A DNA stretch of 5,218 bases from Betaproteobacteria bacterium (GTDB lineage: Bacteria > Pseudomonadota > Gammaproteobacteria > Burkholderiales > SG8-41), in NCBI GenBank assembly GCA_021414185.1, contig JAIOOZ010000428.1, positions 1-5,218 on the forward strand, in the 5' to 3' direction. Position numbers and translations under genes: made by a program. The notes under the pieces were generated by a model. That model worked only from the letters and a program-made list of their open reading frames with translations, made no database searches and had not been told where the DNA came from. Each line of letters starts with the position of its first letter. Positions within the stretch are counted from its first letter, which is position 1. Of the stretch, positions 1 through 5,218 are shown piece after piece.

Positions 1-483
1 GAACAACGCGTCCGGCAGGCCGTTCATGTCCTTGATGCCGCCCAGGCTGCGCTCGAGCTTGACGATTTCGCGCTGGTAATTGAGGGCCTCTTTCTTGACC
101 AGTTTTTCAAACGTGCCGTCCTCGGCCATCGCCTCCATGTCTTTCAGGCGTTTGATCGAAGCTTTGACCGTCTTGTAGTTGGTCAGCATGCCGCCGAGCC
201 AGCGATGATCGACATAAGGCGAGCCGCAACGCAGCGCCTCTTCCTTGACGATCTCGCGCGCCTGGCGCTTGGTGCCGACGAACATGATGACGCCCTTGTT
301 CGAAGTCATCTGGCGCACGAATTTCAGCGCGTCCTGATACAGGGCGAGCGTCTTTTCGAGGTTGATAATATGAATTTTGTTGCGATGGCCGAAGATAAAC
401 GGGGCCATCTTGGGGTTCCAGTACCGGGTCTGGTGTCCGAAATGGACGCCACACTCCAGCATTTCACGCATGCTAGTTGCCAT
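1..483 (-). CDS. rpsB: 30S ribosomal protein S2 (3'-truncated by window edge)
   Basis: Ribosomal protein S2 of the small subunit, needed with S1 for initiation-competent 30S particles. The minus strand reads 161 codons from an ATG at 483-481 to the window edge with no stop. The protein begins MATSMREMLECGVHFGHQTR and continues with the S2 hallmarks WNPKM, FIFGHRNKIHIINLEKT (about residues 29-45), VGTKRQAREIV and the RWLGGMLTNYKT motif near residue 100. Bacterial S2 is about 240-255 residues, so about one third is missing to the left. The start is supported by a GGAG Shine-Dalgarno five bases upstream and by the conserved MREMLE N-terminus; a second ATG four codons in is less likely. In many bacteria rpsB is followed by tsf, which would lie outside the window. 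It is divergent from map. Confidence 0.97.
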   Translation of the reverse strand, partial: MATSMREMLECGVHFGHQTRYWNPKMAPFIFGHRNKIHIINLEKTLALYQDALKFVRQMTSNKGVIMFVGTKRQAREIVKEEALRCGSPYVDHRWLGGMLTNYKTVKASIKRLKDMEAMAEDGTFEKLVKKEALNYQREIVKLERSLGGIKDMNGLPDALF

Positions 484-614
484 ACAATCTCCAGTTAGGG
501 TTAAGCCTCCATCCACCCACGTACACTCGTTGCCGAGCACCCTGACTTGTGGCGGATGTGCGAGTTAAGGCCTGAAATCCCCATAAATTCAGCGGAGAAC
601 TTGTTTCAGACCAG
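484..614 (-). promoter_or_regulatory. rpsB 5' leader, candidate autoregulatory UTR
   Basis: If transcription starts 6-8 bases after the TATAAT box, the rpsB mRNA carries about 130 untranslated bases. Seen in it: a small hairpin with stem CUCG/CGAG (537-534 and 529-526), GCAA tetraloop (a GNRA loop) and three further wobble pairs outside; a repeated motif AGGCCUUAAC (573-564) and AGGCUUAAC (508-500), differing by one C; and an unused GGAGG at 510-506. It is established that E. coli rpsB-tsf is feedback-regulated by S2 through its leader. That this leader works the same way is inference; I did not match it to a known RNA family. Confidence 0.4.
489..492 (-). promoter_or_regulatory. rpsB Shine-Dalgarno (GGAG)
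   Basis: GGAG on the minus strand lies five bases before the rpsB ATG at 483 and decides the start. A stronger-looking GGAGG at 510-506 is 22 bases upstream of the ATG, too far to serve this start, and may be a structural part of the leader or a decoy. Confidence 0.75.
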
Positions 615-620
615 CCACTA

Positions 621-650
621 ATTATATCATCCTTAATGGTTTTTGCTCAA
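621..650 (-). promoter_or_regulatory. rpsB sigma-70 promoter
   Basis: On the minus strand TTGAGC (650-645) and a perfect TATAAT (626-621) are separated by 18 bases. The -10 matches consensus fully and the -35 matches at four of six positions (TTGA). The expected start is near 614. It points at rpsB, and a near-consensus promoter is what a ribosomal protein gene would need. Confidence 0.8.
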
Positions 651-688
651 CCGCAGCATCTGGACTGGCGCCTGCCCCGGCAGTACGC

Positions 689-723
689 CGCGGGCTCCCG
701 GCGAACCCGGGTTTGGAGCCGCG
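689..723. repeat. GC-rich inverted repeat upstream of map
   Basis: GGCTCC (693-698) pairs with GGAGCC (715-720). Past a bulged G at 692, CGC (689-691) pairs with GCG (721-723), giving nine base pairs around a 16-base loop that itself contains CCCGGG. The right arm covers the candidate -35 of map. No T-run follows and no gene ends here, so it is not a terminator. It could be an operator or a chance GC-rich structure. Confidence 0.35.
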
Positions 724-741
724 TGAAAACTGGACTAGAAT
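713..741 (+). promoter_or_regulatory. candidate sigma-70 promoter for map-glnD
   Basis: TTGGAG (713-718) and TAGAAT (736-741) are 17 bases apart. The -10 matches consensus at five of six positions; the -35 keeps only TTG. Transcription from about 748 would give a leader of about 27 bases before the map ATG at 775. It is the best candidate in the divergent gap on this strand, but a prediction by eye only. Confidence 0.5.
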
Positions 742-774
742 CCGCCTCCTTTTGATTTGATTAAGTAAATCTCC

Positions 775-1608
775 ATGTATAGTCGCACCTCCGCCATGAC
801 CGCCCCGCCCAAGACCGCCGACGAAATCGCCAAAATGCGCGTTGCCGGCCGCCTCGCCTCCGAAGTGCTCGATTTCATCACGCCGCATATCAAGCCCGGC
901 ATCACCACCAATGAAATCGACCGGCTGTGCCACGACTTCATGGTCAACGTGCAGGACACCGTGCCCGCACCGCTCAACTACGCGCCGCCGGGTTACCAGC
1001 CCTACCCGAAGTCGGTCTGCACCTCGGTCAATCATGTGGTCTGCCACGGCGTGCCCGGCGACAAAAAACTCAAAACCGGCGACATCGTCAATATCGATGT
1101 CACGGTGATCAAGAACGGCTTTCACGGCGACACCAGCCGCATGTATTTTGTCGGCCAGCCTGCTGTGCAGGCGCAACGCCTGTGCGACATCACTTACGAG
1201 TGCATGTGGCGCGGCATCGCCGAGGTGCGCGCCGGCGCGCGCCTGGGCAACGTCGGCCATACCATTCAGACCTGCGCCGAAGGCTATGGCTGCAGCGTGG
1301 TGCGCGAATTCTGCGGCCACGGCATCGGGCGCAAATTTCACGAAGAACCGCAGGTCCTGCATTACGGCCGGCCCGGCACCGGCATGCAACTCGCAGCCGG
1401 CATGACGTTTACCATCGAGCCCATGATCAACGCCGGCCGCGCCGGCATCCGCCAATTGGCCGACGGCTGGACTATCGTGACCAAGGACCACAGCCTGTCC
1501 GCGCAGTGGGAACACACCGTGCTCGTTACCGAAAGCGGCTACGAAGTGCTCACGGTGTCCGCCGGCGCGCCGCCGCCGCCCGCGTTTATAAACGCCGGGC
1601 ATGGCTAG
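775..1608 (+). CDS. map: methionine aminopeptidase, type I
   Basis: Cytosolic metalloprotease that removes the initiator methionine after deformylation when the second residue is small. The 277-residue product aligns along its length with E. coli Map. All five metal ligands are visible: D108 (NIDVTVI), D119 (FHGDTS), H182 (GHGIGR), E215 (FTIEPM) and E246 (QWEHT). H91 in VCHGVPG corresponds to the catalytic histidine E. coli H79. The five-residue insertion in LNYAPPGYQPYPKS is a form I associate with betaproteobacterial enzymes. The start is uncertain: ATG 775 has only a weak TAAG upstream and adds a few residues over E. coli Map. ATG 796, giving MTAPPKTADEIAKM, has no visible Shine-Dalgarno either. 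The C-terminus has a PPPP run (residues 266-269) and a tail past the family core. It is probably the first gene of a map-glnD operon, overlapping glnD by eight bases. Confidence 0.97.
   Translation: MYSRTSAMTAPPKTADEIAKMRVAGRLASEVLDFITPHIKPGITTNEIDRLCHDFMVNVQDTVPAPLNYAPPGYQPYPKSVCTSVNHVVCHGVPGDKKLKTGDIVNIDVTVIKNGFHGDTSRMYFVGQPAVQAQRLCDITYECMWRGIAEVRAGARLGNVGHTIQTCAEGYGCSVVREFCGHGIGRKFHEEPQVLHYGRPGTGMQLAAGMTFTIEPMINAGRAGIRQLADGWTIVTKDHSLSAQWEHTVLVTESGYEVLTVSAGAPPPPAFINAGHG
1582..1595. repeat. 14-bp perfect palindrome before glnD start
   Basis: GCGTTTATAAACGC is a perfect palindrome inside the last codons of map, ending five bases before the glnD ATG at 1601. Its AT-rich centre stands out in GC-rich surroundings. 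In RNA it could form a five-pair stem with a four-base loop just where a glnD ribosome-binding site would be expected; no Shine-Dalgarno is visible there. Function unknown. Confidence 0.4.
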
Positions 1609-3214
1609 CACTGCGCAACCGCCGCTCGCAACACCCGCGGTGCCGGAATCGACCAGCGCGCGGCTGAAGCGGCGGCTCACCGAAAATCGCGCCGCGCTGC
1701 ACCAGCGCTATCTCGAACACCACTCCGCGCCGAAACTGCTGCGCGAGCATCGCCAGCTCGTCGACAGCATCCTGAAATCCGTTTGGCAGCACGTCGACAT
1801 GCCCGCGGGCGTTACCCTTGTCGCGGTCGGCGGTTACGGCCGCGGCCAATTGTTCCCGTATTCCGACATCGACCTCCTGATACTGCTGCCGGCCGCCGCC
1901 GACGAAGCGCTAACGGAAAAACTCGAACAATTCGTCAGCCTGCTGTGGGACATCGGGCTCGACGTCGGGCACAGCGTGCGCACGGTCGCCGAATGCGTGG
2001 AACTCGCCGCCCAGGACGTGACCATCCAGACCAGCCTGCTCGAAGCGCGGCTGCTGATCGGCGAGCGCAAGCTGTTTCGCCAGTTCGAACGCGAGTTCCT
2101 GCGCAAGCTCGACGCGCCGCAGTTCACCAAGGCCAAGCGGCTCGAGCAGGAGCAGCGCCACGCGCGCTATCACGACACCAATCTCGAGCCCAACATCAAG
2201 GAAACCGCGGGCGGACTGCGCGATCTGCAGACGATCCTGTGGATCAGCAAGGCGGCCGGCATCGGCACGCGCTGGTCGGACCTTGTCAACCGCGAAATCA
2301 TCACGCGCCGCGAAGCCGCATTGCTGCGCAAGCACGAGGCGTTTCTGCAGAACCTGCGCATCCGGCTGCACTACCTGGCGCGGCGGCGCGAGGAACGCCT
2401 CGTCTTCGACGTGCAGACCGCGCTGGCGACGCAAATGGGCCTGCGCGATACCGCGCATCGCCGCGCGAGCGAGCACCTGATGCAGCGCTTTTACCGCACC
2501 GCGATCGAAATCAGCCAGCTCAACACCATAGTGCTGCAAAACCTCGGCACGCTGATTTTCCCGTCACGCAGCCGCGCCATCCAGAAAATCAACGAGCGCT
2601 TCCACAGCCGCAATGAGCTGCTCGAGGCCACAGACGAAGGCCTGTTCCGGCGTGAACCGAGCGCCATGCTCGAAGCCTTTGTCATATTGCAGCAGCGCCA
2701 CGAATTGAAAGGCATGACGGCAGCCACGCTGCGCGCATTGTGGCGCGCGAGCCCTCTGATCAATCCCGCCTTCCGGCGCGCCCCCGAAAACCGCCGATTG
2801 TTCCTGCAGATCCTGAGCAGCCCGTCGCGCGTCGTGCGCGAACTCAAACGCATGAACCAGTACGGTATCCTCGGCCGCTACATTCCCGCGTTCGGCCGCA
2901 TCGTCGGCCAGATGCAGCACGACCTGTATCACGTGTATACCGTGGACGAGCACATCCTCCACGTCGTGCGCAACCTGCGGCGCTTCGCGGTGCCCGAGCT
3001 CGCGCACGAATTTCCGCTCGCCAGCCGCCTGATGAGCGACTTCGCCCATCCGGAACTGCTCTATCTGGCGGGGCTGTTTCACGACATCGCCAAGGGACGC
3101 GGTGGCGACCACTCGCTGCTGGGCAAAGTCGATGCGCTGTCGCCGACATACGCGGCACCAGTCCCAAAGTCTGGAACGGCTGGAAAGCCAAACTGCTGGA
3201 AGACCTGTTTTTGA
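1601..3214 (+). CDS. glnD: GlnD N-terminal fragment (nucleotidyltransferase plus partial HD)
   Basis: This is the product predicted if the sequence is correct: 537 residues, of which 1-513 are GlnD and the last 24 are out-of-frame after the junction. The catalytic nucleotidyltransferase residues are intact. The HD domain has its first His and the HD pair but loses the rest, including the final Asp (in VADIRG), so uridylyl removal should be lost. The glutamine-sensing ACT domains are also absent. Any remaining uridylylation would be unregulated by glutamine; that is inference. The ATG at 1601 lies within the end of map, with no clear Shine-Dalgarno, suggesting translational coupling. Confidence 0.7.
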   Translation: MASTAQPPLATPAVPESTSARLKRRLTENRAALHQRYLEHHSAPKLLREHRQLVDSILKSVWQHVDMPAGVTLVAVGGYGRGQLFPYSDIDLLILLPAAADEALTEKLEQFVSLLWDIGLDVGHSVRTVAECVELAAQDVTIQTSLLEARLLIGERKLFRQFEREFLRKLDAPQFTKAKRLEQEQRHARYHDTNLEPNIKETAGGLRDLQTILWISKAAGIGTRWSDLVNREIITRREAALLRKHEAFLQNLRIRLHYLARRREERLVFDVQTALATQMGLRDTAHRRASEHLMQRFYRTAIEISQLNTIVLQNLGTLIFPSRSRAIQKINERFHSRNELLEATDEGLFRREPSAMLEAFVILQQRHELKGMTAATLRALWRASPLINPAFRRAPENRRLFLQILSSPSRVVRELKRMNQYGILGRYIPAFGRIVGQMQHDLYHVYTVDEHILHVVRNLRRFAVPELAHEFPLASRLMSDFAHPELLYLAGLFHDIAKGRGGDHSLLGKVDALSPTYAAPVPKSGTAGKPNCWKTCF

Positions 3215-4011
3215 TGACACGCCGCCGCCTGAGTGGCGATACCCATTCGCTCGACAGCAACCTGCAACAGCGCCAGGAAGCGGTCAAGGCCAAGCTGAGG
3301 CTCTACGCCATCAAGGATGACGCGGCCGAGAAACTGTGGTCGCAGCTCGATATTTCATACTTTCTGCGCCACGATGTCGAAGAAATCGCGTGGCACACGC
3401 GGCTGCTCAACTATCGCGTCGATACGCCGGTGCCGGTGGTCAAGGCCCGCCTGTCCACCGCCGGCGAAGGCCTGCAGGTGATGATCTACGTGCGCGACCA
3501 GAAAGACCTGTTCGCGCGCATCTGCAGTTTTTTCGAACGCATCAGCTATTCGATCGTGGACGCCAAGATTTACACGACACGTCACGGCTACGCGCTGGAC
3601 AGCTTCGCGATCCTCGACCCCAACAACAAAAAGCCGCAATACCGCGACCTGATCGGCTACGTCGAGCACGAACTCGGCCTGCGCCTCGCCAATCAAACGC
3701 CGCTCGAACCGCCGGCGCAGGGCCGCTTGAGCCGCCAGCTCAAGCATTTTCCGATCACGCCGGAAGTCAGCATCACGGCCGACGAACGCGGCCTCTACAA
3801 AGTGCTCAATATCATCGCCGGCGACCGGCCGGGCCTGCTGTCGCGCGTCGGCCGCTGTCTGGTCGATTACCAGATCAACCTGTATACCGCCAAGATCAAT
3901 ACCCTCGGCGACCGCGCCGAAGACGTGTTCCTGATCAACGGCCCCGCGCTGAGCGATCCCAAGAAAGTGATCAAATTCGAAAGCGATCTGGTGCGGGAAT
4001 TGCAAACCTGA
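3214..4011 (+). CDS. glnD: GlnD C-terminal fragment (two ACT domains), possible reinitiation product
   Basis: The GlnD frame after the junction is open from about 3136 to the TGA at 4009-4011. Its first ATG after the junction, 3214-3216, overlaps the stop of the N-terminal fragment (TGATG at 3212-3216), a geometry used in translational coupling. A GGAAG lies 11 bases upstream, rather far. The product would be 265 residues: a helical linker (LWSQLDISYFLRHDVEEIAWH), then ACT 1 (GLQVMIYVRDQKDLFARICS) and ACT 2 (KVLNIIAGDRPGLLSRVGRC). These domains bind glutamine in GlnD. Whether this fragment is made or does anything is unknown; if the gene is intact in the cell this entry is only the 3' third of glnD. 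Confidence 0.5.
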   Translation: MTRRRLSGDTHSLDSNLQQRQEAVKAKLRLYAIKDDAAEKLWSQLDISYFLRHDVEEIAWHTRLLNYRVDTPVPVVKARLSTAGEGLQVMIYVRDQKDLFARICSFFERISYSIVDAKIYTTRHGYALDSFAILDPNNKKPQYRDLIGYVEHELGLRLANQTPLEPPAQGRLSRQLKHFPITPEVSITADERGLYKVLNIIAGDRPGLLSRVGRCLVDYQINLYTAKINTLGDRAEDVFLINGPALSDPKKVIKFESDLVRELQT

Positions 4012-4072
4012 GGATTGAGGATTGAGGAATTAGACAGTTTTTCTCAATCCTCAATCCTCGCTCCTCAATCCT
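4010..4072. repeat. heptanucleotide tandem repeats forming a long inverted repeat, between convergent genes
   Basis: After the glnD stop there are two copies of GGATTGA (4012-4018, 4019-4025) and a degenerate third, GGAATTA. Facing them are TCAATCC (4044-4050, 4051-4057), a variant TCGCTCC and another TCAATCC (4065-4071). The arms 4010-4026 and 4043-4059 are perfectly complementary over 17 bases; one G-T and two A-T pairs extend the stem inwards, leaving a loop of about ten bases. The stem could act as a two-way terminator or mRNA 3'-end stabiliser for glnD and def. No T-run follows either arm; the only TTTTT (4038-4042) is on the inner side of the right arm, so it is not a canonical intrinsic terminator. 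Repetition of one unit suggests a dispersed repeat family. Confidence 0.75.
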
Positions 4073-4077
4073 GCCTT

Positions 4078-4611
4078 TCAGTCATCCCCGATATCTTCGT
4101 CGGGAAACAGCACCTCGGTAAACCCGAACTGCCGGAAGTCGCGGATGCGCATCGGGTACAGCACGCCGATCAGGTGATCGCATTCATGCTGCACGACACG
4201 CGCGTGAAAACCATCGACGCTGCGGTCTATCGGTTTGCCGTACTGGTCGAATCCCTGGTAGCGCAGGCGCGCGTAGCGCGGCACCACCCCGCGCATGCCG
4301 GGAACCGACAGACAACCTTCCCAACCGTCCTCGAGGTCGTTGGCCAGCGGCGTCAGCGTCGGGTTGATCAGCACCGTCCGCGGCACCTCTTCGGCGTCGG
4401 GATAGCGCGGGTTCTGCTCGACGCCGAATACCACAACCTGCAGCCCGACGCCGATTTGCGGCGCCGCCAGTCCCGCGCCGTCCAATGCCGCCATCGTGTC
4501 CTGCATGTCGGCAAGCAATGCGTGCAATTCGGGGGTGTCGAATTCTTCGACCGGCTGCGCCCGCGCAAGCAGGCGCGGATCTCCCATTCTCAAGACTTCT
4601 CTAACCGCCAT
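4078..4611 (-). CDS. def: peptide deformylase
   Basis: Removes the formyl group from the initiator methionine of nascent proteins at the ribosome, the step before Map. The 177-residue product shows all three deformylase motifs: GAGLAAPQIG (45-54), EGCLSVPG (98-105) with metal ligand C100, and QHECDHLIG (141-149) with ligands H142 and H146 and catalytic E143. Length is normal and no residue is missing. The sequence departs from the fmt-linked E. coli Def (GLAAPQIG not GLAATQ; GMRGVVPRYARLRYQGFD in the middle), so it may be a second deformylase paralogue; that is inference. The ATG at 4611 overlaps the 3' end of the phosphorylase gene by 11 bases and has AAGG four bases upstream inside that gene, so the two are probably co-transcribed and coupled. 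It converges on glnD, 66 bases away. Confidence 0.96.
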   Translation of the reverse strand: MAVREVLRMGDPRLLARAQPVEEFDTPELHALLADMQDTMAALDGAGLAAPQIGVGLQVVVFGVEQNPRYPDAEEVPRTVLINPTLTPLANDLEDGWEGCLSVPGMRGVVPRYARLRYQGFDQYGKPIDRSVDGFHARVVQHECDHLIGVLYPMRIRDFRQFGFTEVLFPDEDIGDD

Positions 4612-5218
4612 CCGCCTTCACCATTTGTTCGAGTATGCGTTGCACCCTGCCCGTCGCCTGCTGCAATATCGCCGTCATGTCTTCCGTCGTGATGCCGGCT
4701 GCGCTCGCGCCGCGGCCGGCCGCATGATTGACGACGATTGCCAGCGTGGCGTAAGACAAGCCGATTTCGCGCGCGAGCACCGCTTCCGGCATGCCGGTCA
4801 TGCCCACTATGTCGGCGCCATCGCGCTCAAGCCGATTGACCTCTGCGGCAGTTTCCAGGCGCGGCCCCTGGGTTGCGGCGTAGACTCCGCCATCGACCAC
4901 CGTTTCGCCCGCACGCTGGGCGGCGTTGATGCACGCGGTGCGCACGGCCGCGGTATACGGCAGCGTGAAATCAACGTGCTGCACGCCGCGATCTGCGAGC
5001 ACAAAAAAAGTGCCTGACCGCCCGTGCGTGTAGTCGATGATCTGGTCGGGAACCACCAATACGCCGGGCGCGAGGTCTTTGCGGATGCCGCCGACGGCCG
5101 CAATGGCGAGCACGCGTTTCACTCCGCGCGCGTGCAAGGCCCAGATATTGGCGCAGTAATTGATCTCATGCGGGGGGATCGTATGGCCGTAACCGTGCCG
5201 CGCCAGAAACACCACCGC
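4601..5218 (-). CDS. S-methyl-5'-thioinosine/thioadenosine phosphorylase (5'-truncated by window edge)
   Basis: Nucleoside phosphorylase of the PNP/MTAP family, splitting a methylthio-nucleoside with phosphate into the base and 5-methylthioribose-1-phosphate, in methionine and purine salvage. The 205 visible residues start inside the protein at AVVFLARHGYGHTIPPHEINY (phosphate-binding RHG). They continue with AAVGGI (40-45), GVYAATQGPRLETAAE (111-126) and GMTGMPEAVLARE (139-151). About 45 N-terminal residues lie beyond the right edge; the GTG at 5215 is internal, not a start. The sequence resembles, as I recall it, Pseudomonas aeruginosa PA3004, a methylthioinosine phosphorylase. Asn at visible residue 164 (LAIVVNHAAG) stands where adenine-specific MTAPs have Asp and 6-oxopurine PNPs have Asn. 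That favours methylthioinosine as substrate, but specificity is not proved. Its last 11 bases overlap def. Confidence 0.92.
   Translation of the reverse strand, partial: AVVFLARHGYGHTIPPHEINYCANIWALHARGVKRVLAIAAVGGIRKDLAPGVLVVPDQIIDYTHGRSGTFFVLADRGVQHVDFTLPYTAAVRTACINAAQRAGETVVDGGVYAATQGPRLETAAEVNRLERDGADIVGMTGMPEAVLAREIGLSYATLAIVVNHAAGRGASAAGITTEDMTAILQQATGRVQRILEQMVKADGG

Larger units (their letters stand above)
1601..4011 (+). pseudogene. glnD: PII uridylyltransferase / uridylyl-removing enzyme GlnD, disrupted by internal deletion and frameshift
   Basis: GlnD uridylylates PII proteins when glutamine is low and removes UMP when it is high. Domain order seen: nucleotidyltransferase active site GGYGRGQLFPYSDID (77-91, D89 and D91), the GlnD-typical NIKETAGGLRDLQ (198-210), HD-domain start with H451 in YTVDEH and H494-D495 in FHDIAKG, then two C-terminal ACT domains in another frame (about 3469-3690 and 3772-4000). 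At about 3131-3141 the sequence passes from GKVDAL directly to VADIRGTSPKVW. In E. coli GlnD these parts are about 60 residues apart, and the missing stretch includes the WLVxxHL segment of the HD domain. A deletion of roughly 180 bp, length 1 mod 3, accounts for both the gap and the frame change. The two coding parts plus 60 residues give about 864, a normal GlnD length. The rest looks well conserved, so the lesion is recent or an assembly artefact. Confidence 0.9.

Noticed and set aside
622..1680. A 352-codon open frame on the minus strand opposite map
   Set aside because: It is antisense to a well-conserved gene, its product is a low-complexity Gly/Ala/His/Asp-rich sequence with no recognisable motif, and long antisense open frames are expected in GC-rich coding DNA.
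2740..3135. The upstream part of the plus-strand open frame that ends at 4011
   Set aside because: Before about 3136 this frame gives an Arg/Pro-rich shadow of glnD; GlnD sequence in this frame begins only at VADIRGTSPKVW.
3125..3150. Programmed ribosomal frameshift in glnD
   Set aside because: No slippery heptamer is seen, and a shift would not explain the roughly 60 conserved residues missing at the junction.
4010..4072. CRISPR array or canonical intrinsic terminator
   Set aside because: The units are 7 bases in tandem with no spacers, so not CRISPR. A strong stem exists but no T-run follows either arm, so a canonical terminator cannot be claimed.
4015..4692. A 225-codon plus-strand open frame over the gap and def
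   Set aside because: It runs opposite def, whose three catalytic motifs are intact, and its product resembles no family I know.
5213..5215. GTG at 5215 as the start of the phosphorylase gene
   Set aside because: It falls in the conserved VVFLARHG strand, about 45 residues into the usual protein, and the frame stays open to the window edge.

Overview
This 5.2-kb, GC-rich window looks like ordinary chromosomal DNA from a betaproteobacterium. The main pointer is the methionine aminopeptidase, whose PAPLNYAPPGYQPYPKS segment is longer than the E. coli equivalent and has the form I recall from betaproteobacterial enzymes. The GlnD sequence also fits. I cannot assign an order or genus. All five genes are recognisable families; there is no phage, insertion sequence, CRISPR array, tRNA or rRNA.

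Layout. At 1-483 (minus) lies the 5' part of rpsB (ribosomal protein S2), running off the left edge. A divergent intergenic region (484-774) carries a near-consensus sigma-70 promoter and a leader of about 130 nt for rpsB, and a weaker candidate promoter for map. On the plus strand map (775-1608) overlaps glnD (from 1601) by 8 bases, so the two probably form an operon. glnD stops at 4011. On the minus strand, the 3' part of a methylthioinosine/methylthioadenosine phosphorylase gene (4601-5218, cut by the right edge) overlaps def (4078-4611) by 11 bases. glnD and def converge on a 66-base gap that holds heptanucleotide tandem repeats arranged as a long inverted repeat.

The most notable point is that glnD is broken as sequenced. 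The frame is normal through the HD-domain motif FHDIAKGRGGDHS. It then jumps at about 3131-3141 straight to the VADIRGTSPKVW segment, which in intact GlnD lies about 60 residues further on, and the remainder is in another frame. An internal deletion of about 180 bp (length 1 mod 3) explains this better than a point frameshift. It splits the gene into an N-terminal nucleotidyltransferase/partial-HD product and a C-terminal two-ACT-domain product, and the first stop overlaps an ATG of the second frame (TGATG). It could be a real mutation or an assembly error.

Functionally, Def and Map act in sequence on new N-termini, S2 is a ribosomal protein, the phosphorylase belongs to methionine/purine salvage, and GlnD links glutamine level to PII signalling. 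I saw no undescribed multi-gene system. The items worth a second look are the glnD lesion, the heptad-repeat hairpin, the rpsB leader, and the Asn that suggests a 6-oxopurine-type phosphorylase.
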